Origin: Acidimicrobiia bacterium
GTDB taxonomy: Bacteria > Actinomycetota > Acidimicrobiia > Acidimicrobiales > MedAcidi-G1
NCBI GenBank assembly: GCA_012961035.1
Contig: DUAC01000061.1
Span: 1-33,303 of the forward strand
DNA: 33,303 bases
Direction: 5' to 3'
Shown here: piece after piece, positions 22,393-29,158 of the stretch
Layout: every line of letters begins with the position of its first letter
Numbering within the stretch: the stretch's first letter is position 1
The notes under the pieces: model-generated
Databases searched by the model: none
What the model was told of the DNA's origin: nothing
The model's input: the letters and a program-made list of their open reading frames with translations, nothing else
Program-made: the position numbers and the translations under genes

Positions 22393-24195
22393 ATGAGCGA
22401 CTACCGGCCTCCCCTGGGCGACATCCGCCTCGTCCTCGACGAGATCAGCGACATAACGGCCATCTGCGACCTTCCGGGCTTCGAGCACGTGGACGTGGAG
22501 ACCATCCACGGCGTCCTCGACGAGCTGGGCCGCTTCGTGGCCGAGGTGGTCGCCCCGGTGAACCGGATCGGGGACGAGCAGGGCTGCTCGGTGACCGACG
22601 GCGTGGTTACCGTCCCCGACGAGTTCGGCGTGGCCTGGGACAAGTTCGTGGAGTCCGGGTGGAGTGCCATCAGCCAGGACCCCGACTACGGCGGCGGCGG
22701 TTTCCCCGGCGCCATCCAGACGGTGGCCAGCGAGCTGCTGGCCACGGCATCGCGTGCATGGTCGATGGGGCCGATGCTGACGGTCGGCGCTGTCGAGGCC
22801 ATCCGCGTCTTTGGCGACGAGGGCCTGAAGGAGACCTTCCTGCCCAAGATGGTCACCAACGAGTGGTCGGGAACGATGAACCTCACCGAACCGCAGGCCG
22901 GCTCCGACGTGGGGGCGCTGACCACCCGTGCCGTGCCCCAGGACGACGGCACCTACCGGATCTTCGGAACCAAGATCTTCATCACCTTCGGCGAGCACGA
23001 GCTGACCGAGAACATCATCCAGCTGGTCCTGGCCCGCACTCCGGACAGTCCGCCGGGAACCAGGGGGATCTCGCTGTTCATCGTCCCCAAGTACCTGGTG
23101 GCTGACGACGGCAGCCTCGGAGAGCGCAACGACTACAGGTGCGTCTCGGTCGAGCACAAGTTGGGCCTGCACGCCAGCCCGACCTGCGTCCTGGCCTACG
23201 GCGACGCCGGCGACGGTGCGGTCGGCTATCTCCTGGGTGATGAACACCAGGGCATGAAGTGCATGTTCTCGATGATGAACAACGCCCGTCTGGGGGTTGG
23301 CATCGAGGGCCTGGCCGTCACGGAGCGGGCCCTCCAGCAGGCCTCCGACTATGCGATGGAGCGTCATCAGGGCCGGGCCATCGGTGGCCCCGCCGGCGAG
23401 CAGGCGGCGATCATCAGGCACGCGGACGTGCGGCGGATGCTGCTCACGATGCGGGCCTACACCGACGCCATGCGATGCCTGCTGTACTTCAACGCCGCCA
23501 CCCTGGACGTGGCCGGACGCCACCCGGATGCCGACACCCGCCAGCGGGCGGCCGAGCGGGCAGAGCTGCTGACGCCGATCTCGAAGGCCTGGTGCACCGA
23601 TCTGGGCGTCGAGATGGCCTCGGTCGGCATCCAGGTCCACGGCGGCTACGGCTACATCGAGGAGACCGGTGCCGCCCAGCACCTCCGGGACGCACGGATC
23701 TCACCGATCTACGAGGGGACCAACGGCATCCAGGCCATGGACCTGGTGGGCCGCAAGCTCCCGATGCGCGAGGGTGCGGTTATGGCCGACCTGCTTGCCG
23801 ACATCGCAGGCACGGTCTCCGACCTGGCTTCAGCGGGCGAGGACTTCGACTCGATCCGCGTAGGCCTGGCCGACGCCCTGGCGGCAACCGAGGAGGCCAC
23901 CACCTGGCTGATGGTGCACGGTCTGGCCGACCCCAACGACGCCATGGCAGGGGCCTCGCCGTACCTGAAGATGTTCGGCCAGCTGGTCGGAGGTTGGATG
24001 GTGGCGCGCCTCGCCCTCGGCGCACATCGCAGGATCCGGGCCGGTGAGGGCGATGCCGACTTCCTGGGGTCCAAGATCGTGGCGGCCCGCTACTACGCAG
24101 AGCAGCTCCTGCCCGTGACCAGGGCCCAGCTGGGTGCGGTGACCGCCGGTGCGGGCGACCTCTACGCCATGGCGGACGATGCCTTCTCCGCCTGA
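22393..24195 (+). CDS. Acyl-CoA dehydrogenase (long, ~600-aa FadE5-like type)
   Basis: FAD enzyme catalysing the alpha,beta-dehydrogenation of acyl-CoA in beta-oxidation. At 600 aa it is much longer than the ordinary 380-aa form. It has the middle-domain MNLTEPQAGSDVGAL flavin/substrate motif, a KIFITFGEHELTENI stretch typical of the long class, and QVHGGYGYIEETGAAQHLRD. The catalytic Glu is probably that of ISPIYEGTNGIQAMDL. About 170 residues after this form an extra helical domain. The start is set by the -10 spacing. lgt follows after 15 nt. Substrate chain length cannot be told. Confidence 0.93.
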   Translation: MSDYRPPLGDIRLVLDEISDITAICDLPGFEHVDVETIHGVLDELGRFVAEVVAPVNRIGDEQGCSVTDGVVTVPDEFGVAWDKFVESGWSAISQDPDYGGGGFPGAIQTVASELLATASRAWSMGPMLTVGAVEAIRVFGDEGLKETFLPKMVTNEWSGTMNLTEPQAGSDVGALTTRAVPQDDGTYRIFGTKIFITFGEHELTENIIQLVLARTPDSPPGTRGISLFIVPKYLVADDGSLGERNDYRCVSVEHKLGLHASPTCVLAYGDAGDGAVGYLLGDEHQGMKCMFSMMNNARLGVGIEGLAVTERALQQASDYAMERHQGRAIGGPAGEQAAIIRHADVRRMLLTMRAYTDAMRCLLYFNAATLDVAGRHPDADTRQRAAERAELLTPISKAWCTDLGVEMASVGIQVHGGYGYIEETGAAQHLRDARISPIYEGTNGIQAMDLVGRKLPMREGAVMADLLADIAGTVSDLASAGEDFDSIRVGLADALAATEEATTWLMVHGLADPNDAMAGASPYLKMFGQLVGGWMVARLALGAHRRIRAGEGDADFLGSKIVAARYYAEQLLPVTRAQLGAVTAGAGDLYAMADDAFSA

Positions 24196-24210
24196 GTCGG
24201 TTTTCCGGGG

Positions 24211-25047
24211 GTGGACGTGATCCTGACCGGAGTGATCGGCGCGATTCCCAGCCCGTCGGGGAACTCGATCTCGATAGGCCCCCTGGAGCTCCGGGCCTAC
24301 GGCCTGATGATCGCCCTCGGGGCGCTCGTGGCGGTGATGTGGAGCCAGAAGCGCCTGGCGGCCCGCGGTGGGGATCCGGAGGACATCGCCACGATTGCCA
24401 TGTGGGCGGTGCCGGCCGGCCTCATCGGTTCCCGGCTCTACCACGTGGCGACCGACTGGCGGTCCTTCAGGGGGCGTTGGGAGGACGTGCCTGCGGTCTG
24501 GCAGGGCGGTCTGGGAATCCCCGGCGGGCTGATGGCCGGCGTTCTGGTGGGCGTGCTCGTGGCCCGTCGCCGTGGCCTCTCGATGGCCTCGGCGATGGAC
24601 GTCATGATCCCGACCATCCCGGTGGCCCAGGCCATCGGAAGGTGGGGCAACTGGTTCAACCAGGAGGTCTTCGGCCGACCTACGGACCTGCCGTGGGCGC
24701 TCGAGATCGACGCCGTCCACCGTCCGTCCGCCCACCTGGACGCCGCCGCGTTCCATCCGACGTTTCTCTACGAGGGCCTCTGGAACGTGACGCTGGCGGT
24801 GGTACTGGTACGCGTCGAGCGGCTTTCGATCCTGCGCCCCGGCTACATCGTGGCGCTGTGGGTGTTCGGATACGGGTTGGGGCGGCTCTGGGTGGAGGCG
24901 TTGCGGTCCGATGCGGCCTCGCTGATAGCCGGGGTGAGGGTCAATATCTGGATGGCCCTCCTGGCGATCCTGGTGGGCGCGGTGGTGGCCCGGGCCGGGC
25001 GGATTCCTCCCGGGGAGCGGACCAGCGGAGAGGCGGTCCTCCGATGA
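24211..25047 (+). CDS. lgt: Prolipoprotein diacylglyceryl transferase Lgt
   Basis: Transfers diacylglycerol from phosphatidylglycerol to the lipobox cysteine of prolipoproteins, in the membrane. The 278-aa protein has about seven hydrophobic segments and the Lgt signature GRWGNWFNQEVFGRPTDLPW (about 147-166). Also present are LELRAYGLMIALG, GGLGIPGGLMAGVL, and HPTFLYEGLWN with the essential YE pair. The GTG at 24211 was taken; a second GTG is two codons on. The stop overlaps the ATG of the cyclase-like gene (ATGA). An unusual partner set: acyl-CoA dehydrogenase before, nucleotidyl cyclase after. Confidence 0.95.
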   Translation: MDVILTGVIGAIPSPSGNSISIGPLELRAYGLMIALGALVAVMWSQKRLAARGGDPEDIATIAMWAVPAGLIGSRLYHVATDWRSFRGRWEDVPAVWQGGLGIPGGLMAGVLVGVLVARRRGLSMASAMDVMIPTIPVAQAIGRWGNWFNQEVFGRPTDLPWALEIDAVHRPSAHLDAAAFHPTFLYEGLWNVTLAVVLVRVERLSILRPGYIVALWVFGYGLGRLWVEALRSDAASLIAGVRVNIWMALLAILVGAVVARAGRIPPGERTSGEAVLR

Positions 25048-25577
25048 GCGGCAGTGCACTTCCCAGGAGGGCCCTGAAGAGGGTGGAGCGGACCTTCGCG
25101 TTCCTGGACCTCTGCGGATTCACCGCCTACACGGACGAGAAGGGTGACGCGGCGGCGTACGACGTGATCTCCAGTTTCCGGACGGCGGTGCGACAGGTGG
25201 CCGCCGAGAGGGGGGTTCGCCTCGCCAAGTGGCTGGGCGACGGCGTGATGATGATCGGCGTCGAGCAGGAGGACCTTGTCGAGGCGGTCATCGACATCGA
25301 GTACCTGGTCGACGAGAGCAGGTCGCCGCTACCCATGCGCGCCGGCATCGCGAGGGGTCGGGTGCTCCTCATCGACGGTGACGACCACGTCGGATCGGCG
25401 GTGATCCTGGCATCGCGTCTCTGCGACCGGGCCGAGCCGCACCAGATCCTGGCCCAGGCTGGCACGGTCTCCCTTCAGATGGTGAACGCCGTGGAGATCC
25501 GCCTGGGGGAGCACGACGTGCCGGGATTCGCCCACAGGATCGAGATAGTCCAGCTCACGGCGCCGAGTGGCCGCTGA
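25044..25577 (+). CDS. Stand-alone class III nucleotidyl cyclase-like domain protein
   Basis: A 177-aa protein consisting almost only of a class III adenylate/guanylate cyclase catalytic domain. Both metal-binding aspartates are visible: Asp22 in FLDLCGFTAYT and Asp66 in KWLGDGVMM. Lys62 sits in the purine-specifying region. The conserved transition-state region reads HVGSAVILASRL; Arg125 is kept, but the Asn normally found in the VN-x-AAR motif is Ile121. It may thus be weak, regulatory or dependent on a partner. No receptor, HAMP or TM segment is attached. It overlaps lgt by 4 nt and is translationally coupled to it; the ATL gene follows after 6 nt. Confidence 0.85.
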   Translation: MSGSALPRRALKRVERTFAFLDLCGFTAYTDEKGDAAAYDVISSFRTAVRQVAAERGVRLAKWLGDGVMMIGVEQEDLVEAVIDIEYLVDESRSPLPMRAGIARGRVLLIDGDDHVGSAVILASRLCDRAEPHQILAQAGTVSLQMVNAVEIRLGEHDVPGFAHRIEIVQLTAPSGR

Positions 25578-25583
25578 GGCACC

Positions 25584-25883
25584 GTGACCGCTCCGACGCT
25601 GGGAGCCGATGAGGGCTTCACACCCTTCGAGGCATCGGTCGCAGCGGTGCTCGACGCCCTGCGGTCCGGCGAGGTGGTGACGTATGGCGAGGTGGCTGCC
25701 GAGGCCGGCCATCCCGGGGCCCACAGGGCGGTCGGGAGGTTCCTGGGAGTGCATGACGGCTATCCGTGGTGGCGGGTCGTGACCTCGACCGGGCGCCTTG
25801 TGCCGGGTCACGAGGTCGAGCAGGCGGACCGTCTGGCTGCCGAGGGGGTGGCGACCGGCGACGGCAGGGTGCGGCCCGGCTGA
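25584..25883 (+). CDS. Alkyltransferase-like (ATL) DNA-binding protein, MGMT C-domain family
   Basis: A 99-aa protein equal to the DNA-binding domain of O6-alkylguanine-DNA alkyltransferase. The winged helix VVTYGEVAAEAGHPGAHRAVGRFL includes the probable nucleotide-flipping Arg48. In the active-site motif the alkyl-accepting Cys of PCHRV is replaced, reading PWWRVV with Trp62. Loss of Cys with Trp in its place defines ATL proteins, which bind alkylated guanines and hand them to nucleotide excision repair instead of repairing them directly. GTG start, 6 nt after the cyclase gene. Confidence 0.9.
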   Translation: MTAPTLGADEGFTPFEASVAAVLDALRSGEVVTYGEVAAEAGHPGAHRAVGRFLGVHDGYPWWRVVTSTGRLVPGHEVEQADRLAAEGVATGDGRVRPG

Positions 25884-25924
25884 CACTCCATCCGTCCGGC
25901 ACACCCCGGGCACCGGCGCGACGG

Positions 25925-26032
25925 TAGGATGGGGGCACCCACCCGGGTCCGGTCGGCCGCCTGTATGCCGACCCCGGGTCGGATTCGTCACCCGGGATGA
26001 GCGGTGACGGTACCCGCCGAGGCGCGGGTGAC
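25925..26032 (+). promoter_or_regulatory. Promoter and highly structured 5' leader of the DEAD-box helicase gene
   Basis: TAGGAT (25925-25930) is a good -10; transcription near 25937 would give a leader of about 130 nt. Three hairpins follow: 25951-25957 with 25967-25973 (7 bp), 25973-25979 with 25990-25996 (7 bp), and 26012-26017 with 26024-26029 (6 bp). GTCACCCG at 25987-25994 can instead pair perfectly with CGGGTGAC at 26025-26032 (8 bp), or partly with GGTGAC at 26003-26008. These helices exclude one another, as in a conformational switch. I do not recognise a known RNA family; cold-shock-type control of a helicase gene is a plausible guess. Confidence 0.5.
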
Positions 26033-26067
26033 GATTCGGTGGCCATGCCGCCGGGAAAAGAAGTCCA

Positions 26068-27258
26068 ATGACGACGACCCAGTTCGCCGAGACGACGATC
26101 CAGTTCACCGATCTGGGCATCGACCAGGATCTGGTTGATGTCCTTGCCAAGCGGGGGATCACCACTCCGTTCGAGATCCAGACCCTCGCCATCCCCGACG
26201 GCATCGCCGGGCGGGACGTGTGTGGCAAGGCCAAGACGGGGTCGGGCAAGACCCTCGCCTTCGGCATCCCGATGATCCAGCGCATCTCCAAGGCGAAGCC
26301 CCACCGGCCCACCGGCCTGGCCCTCGTGCCCACCCGTGAGTTGGCCGTGCAGGTCTGCAAGGAACTCGAGCCGCTGGCCGCCACGCGGGGCCTCACCTTC
26401 GAGGCCATCTACGGCGGTTCGCCGATCGAGAAGCAGATCGCCGCACTGAAGAGGGGCGTCGACTTCGTCGTGGCCACCCCCGGACGGATGATCGACCTCA
26501 TCCAGCAGGAGGAGCTCTCGGTGGCCGACCTGGAGGGCGTCGTGATCGACGAGGCCGACCGCATGGCCGACATGGGCTTCATGCCCCAGGTTGAGTGGAT
26601 CCTGAGGCGCGCCAAGAAGGACCACCAGACGCTGTTGTTCTCCGCCACCCTGGACGGCATGGTGGGTGCCCTGATCAGCCGCTACCAGACCGATCCGGTG
26701 ACCCATGAGGTGGCATCTAACGATGTGACGGTGGCCGAGATGGAGCACCGCTTCCTGGCCGTCCACGAGATGGACAGGGTCAGGGTCGCTGCCCGGATCG
26801 TGGAGGCGTCCAACAGGACGATCATCTTCTCCCGCACCAAGTGGGGTGCGGACAAGCTGACCGACAAGCTGCTCGGTGAGAACGTGAGGGCGGCCGCCAT
26901 CCACGGCGACCTGAGGCAGGCCCAGCGGGAGAAGGCACTCTCCGACTTCCAGGCCGGCAAGGTGAAGTGCCTGGTGGCCACGGACGTGGCCGCACGGGGG
27001 ATCCACGTGGACGACGTGGACGTGGTCATCCACTACGACCCGCCGTCCGATGCCAAGACCTACGTGCACCGCTCCGGCCGAACAGCGCGGGCAGGGGAGT
27101 CCGGCGTGGTGGTCAGCCTGGTGCTCTGGAACGAGGAGCTCGAGGTGCGCAAGCTGCTGCGCCGTCTCGGGTTGAAGCAGCCGATCGTGGAGGTCTACTC
27201 CAACGATGTGCGGCTGGACGACCTGATGGCGTGGGACCCGGCCAACGAGGCCGCCTGA
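26068..27258 (+). CDS. DEAD-box ATP-dependent RNA helicase
   Basis: 396-aa RNA helicase with all core motifs in order: Q motif TPFEIQTLAIP, motif I AKTGSGKT, PTRELAV (Ia), TPGRMIDL (Ib), VIDEADRMAD (II, DEAD), LFSAT (III), IIFSRTKWGADKL (IV), VATDVAARGIHVDDVDVVIH (V) and HRSGRTARAG (VI). The protein ends soon after the HELICc domain, so it lacks the long basic RGG or DbpA tails of many RhlE/CsdA-type enzymes. Likely roles are ribosome assembly or mRNA turnover; these are family knowledge, not read here. Start ATG 26068 has a weak AAGAAG upstream and a structured leader. The MTase gene follows after 30 nt. Confidence 0.95.
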   Translation: MTTTQFAETTIQFTDLGIDQDLVDVLAKRGITTPFEIQTLAIPDGIAGRDVCGKAKTGSGKTLAFGIPMIQRISKAKPHRPTGLALVPTRELAVQVCKELEPLAATRGLTFEAIYGGSPIEKQIAALKRGVDFVVATPGRMIDLIQQEELSVADLEGVVIDEADRMADMGFMPQVEWILRRAKKDHQTLLFSATLDGMVGALISRYQTDPVTHEVASNDVTVAEMEHRFLAVHEMDRVRVAARIVEASNRTIIFSRTKWGADKLTDKLLGENVRAAAIHGDLRQAQREKALSDFQAGKVKCLVATDVAARGIHVDDVDVVIHYDPPSDAKTYVHRSGRTARAGESGVVVSLVLWNEELEVRKLLRRLGLKQPIVEVYSNDVRLDDLMAWDPANEAA

Positions 27259-27288
27259 CCTGACGCGCAAGATCGGGATCGGCTCCGG

Positions 27289-28896
27289 GTGACCGACCGG
27301 CGCCTGGACCTGGCGGCCGACCGGCTCGCCGACGAGGCGTCCGTCCGGCTGCAGTCGGTCGATGATCGTCGGCGACGCGGTGCGTTCTTCACCCCGCCGG
27401 ACGTCGCCTCGGCCCTTGTAGCCGAGGTCGTTCAGCGGGGAACGGTCCTGGACCCTGCCTGTGGCAGCGGGGTGTTCCTCCTGGCCGCGGCCAGACGTCT
27501 CCTGGAGGTCGGTGCGGCCGATCGTCGTTCCATCGTCCGGCGGCACCTCTTCGGTGCCGACGTGGATCCCGCCTCGGTGGACGCCACGCGTCGTGTGCTG
27601 GGGGCCTGGGCCGGAGTCGATCCCGACGAGGTATCCGGCGTGGTCGTGGCTGATCCGCTGCACGAAGGAGTCGATCCATGGCCGGACCGGCCAGCCGACG
27701 GGTTCGACGCCGTGGTCGGAAATCCACCGTTCCTGGGCCAGCTCAAGGCGTCAACATCGAGGACGGGTGCTGACCGTCAGGCGCTGCGGGAGAGATTCGG
27801 CGACCTCGTGGGGGCCTACACGGACGCTGCCTGGCTGTTCCTGGCCCTCGGCCTGGAGGTGCTGGCGCCGGGCGGTCGGATGCTCCTCATCCAGCCGCAG
27901 TCGCTGCTGGCGGCAAGGGATGCCGGCCCCGTCCGGGACCGGCTGGTGACGTCTGGTCGGCTGACGGGCCTGTGGCTTGACCGTTCGGGCGTCTTCGCCG
28001 GTCACGCCGAGGTGTGCGCCCCGATCGTGGAGTCCCGGACCTCCGGGTCGCAACCCGATGTCCCGGTGCGTCTCCTCGTGGATCGTTCGGTCGAGGCGGC
28101 TGGCCATGTACCGCCACCCGTACCGGGCGAGACCTGGGGCGGCCTGGTGGCCGGCCTCCTGGGAATTCCAGAGGCCGGTCGGATCGGTGACCGGTCGGCT
28201 GGCGACGGGCGGATCGGCGACAGGGCAGGCGTCACGGCCGGCTTCCGGCAGCACTACTACGCCCTGGTCGGAGCCGTATACGAGCGGTCCGGGCCGGAGG
28301 ACCGTCGTGCGCCACTGCTGACCACGTCGTCGGTGGATCCGCTGCACTCCCGTTGGTCGAGCGTGCCGTGCCGCTTCGACGGACGCCGTTGGACGGCGCC
28401 GGTGGTGGACCTGACGGCGGTCGGGGCCACCGACCCGACGGTCGGCTCCTGGTTGGAGGCACGCCGTCGCCCGAAGCTCCTGGTGGCCACCCAGACGACG
28501 GTCGTGGAGGTCGTCGTGGATCCGGTCGGGGACCTGGTCCCCCTCACCCCACTTGTCGTCGTCGAGCCGGATCCCGGCGACCTCTGGCACCTGGCGGCAG
28601 CACTCAGCGCCCCGGCGGTGACAGCCCTGGCGGCCAGGCGGTCGGTCGGCGCTGCCCGTTCGGCCGGACGCATCAAGTTGTCGGCCAGCCAGGTGGCGGA
28701 CCTGCCCCTGCCTGCCGACTCGACGGCATGGGACGAGGGGGCCGACCTGGCCAGGGCGCTCCACGGCGCCGGACGGGCCACCACCCGGGATGCCTGGATG
28801 GAGTTCGGCGCGGTCATGGGACGTGCCTACGGGGCGTCGGAGGAGGGCCTCCTGGAATGGTGGTGGGCCCGCCATCCGGCCCGTTCCAGGGCCTGA
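27289..28896 (+). CDS. N6-adenine DNA methyltransferase (Eco57I/TaqI-like, gamma class)
   Basis: 535-aa SAM-dependent DNA methyltransferase. The order is motif X region (RGAFFTPPDVASALV, about 30-44), SAM motif I DPACGSG (55-61) and catalytic motif IV NPPF (145-148), which is the gamma-class arrangement. The C-terminal half (about 250-535) is probably the target-recognition domain, ending with IKLSASQVADLPLP, as in TaqI/Eco57I-type proteins. No nuclease motif is seen in it and no restriction gene is next to it, so it looks like a solitary methyltransferase. A short imperfect GRIGDR duplication occurs near residue 300. GTG start at 27289; the target site is unknown. Confidence 0.87.
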   Translation: MTDRRLDLAADRLADEASVRLQSVDDRRRRGAFFTPPDVASALVAEVVQRGTVLDPACGSGVFLLAAARRLLEVGAADRRSIVRRHLFGADVDPASVDATRRVLGAWAGVDPDEVSGVVVADPLHEGVDPWPDRPADGFDAVVGNPPFLGQLKASTSRTGADRQALRERFGDLVGAYTDAAWLFLALGLEVLAPGGRMLLIQPQSLLAARDAGPVRDRLVTSGRLTGLWLDRSGVFAGHAEVCAPIVESRTSGSQPDVPVRLLVDRSVEAAGHVPPPVPGETWGGLVAGLLGIPEAGRIGDRSAGDGRIGDRAGVTAGFRQHYYALVGAVYERSGPEDRRAPLLTTSSVDPLHSRWSSVPCRFDGRRWTAPVVDLTAVGATDPTVGSWLEARRRPKLLVATQTTVVEVVVDPVGDLVPLTPLVVVEPDPGDLWHLAAALSAPAVTALAARRSVGAARSAGRIKLSASQVADLPLPADSTAWDEGADLARALHGAGRATTRDAWMEFGAVMGRAYGASEEGLLEWWWARHPARSRA

Positions 28897-28966
28897 TCGG
28901 CCACCTGGCGCCGACTCGTCTCGACCCGGTACCAATCCGTTCCGTGTTACAGGTGGTCCTCCCGCC

Positions 28967-28972
28967 TAGAAT
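28967..28972 (+). promoter_or_regulatory. -10 element of the metX riboswitch transcript
   Basis: TAGAAT, one of the best -10 matches in the window. Transcription would begin near 28979, right at the 5' strand of riboswitch helix P1. No convincing -35 was found. Confidence 0.6.
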
Positions 28973-28979
28973 GTCGTCA

Positions 28980-29092
28980 CAACATCACGAGAGGCCCGGT
29001 TCGCCGGGTCCGGCAACCTGGGACGGACACCCAAGGTGCTCACCCACCGGAGACGGTGGGGATGTGGCCCGAGAGGGCAACGAAGTGTCCGC
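28980..29092 (+). ncRNA. SAM-IV-type S-adenosylmethionine riboswitch upstream of metX
   Basis: The conserved SAM-I/IV core can be read: CACGAGAGG at the start, CCGGCAACC (29010-29018) and AAGGTGCT (29033-29040). Helices: P1 28982-28986 with 29061-29065; a compact P2 hairpin (CCCGG-TTCG-CCGGG); P3 29019-29022 with 29030-29033; P4 29043-29049 with 29054-29060 closed by GAGA; P5 29067-29070 with 29075-29078, also GAGA. The P3 loop CGGACA (29024-29029) is perfectly complementary to TGTCCG (29086-29091), the second pseudoknot expected for SAM-IV, and P2 lacks a K-turn. The downstream genes are methionine-synthesis genes, as expected for SAM control. Confidence 0.9.
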
Positions 29093-29141
29093 CGGCTGGC
29101 CCACGGGTCATGCTGTCGGCGCAGAGCGCTGGTGTCACCCG

Positions 29142-29156
29142 GGCAGGAGACCTGCC
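29142..29156 (+). promoter_or_regulatory. Shine-Dalgarno-sequestering hairpin of metX
   Basis: GGCAGG-AGA-CCTGCC is a perfect 6-bp stem with a 3-nt loop. The Shine-Dalgarno AGGAGA (29145-29150), 8 nt before the ATG, lies in its 5' arm and loop. This is the likely expression platform of the riboswitch, acting on translation. Nucleotides 29093-29141, between aptamer and hairpin, may hold the anti-sequestering partner. Confidence 0.7.
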
Positions 29157-29158
29157 GC

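Noticed and set aside
25618-27663. 681-codon minus-strand frame opposite the ATL, helicase and methyltransferase genes
   Set aside because: It spans three real plus-strand genes and a structured leader; the composition is that of a shadow frame.
28980-29092. Ordinary SAM-I (S-box) riboswitch
   Set aside because: The core is shared, but P2 has no K-turn, a P5 hairpin lies 3' of P1, and the P3 loop pairs with the tail, all favouring SAM-IV.
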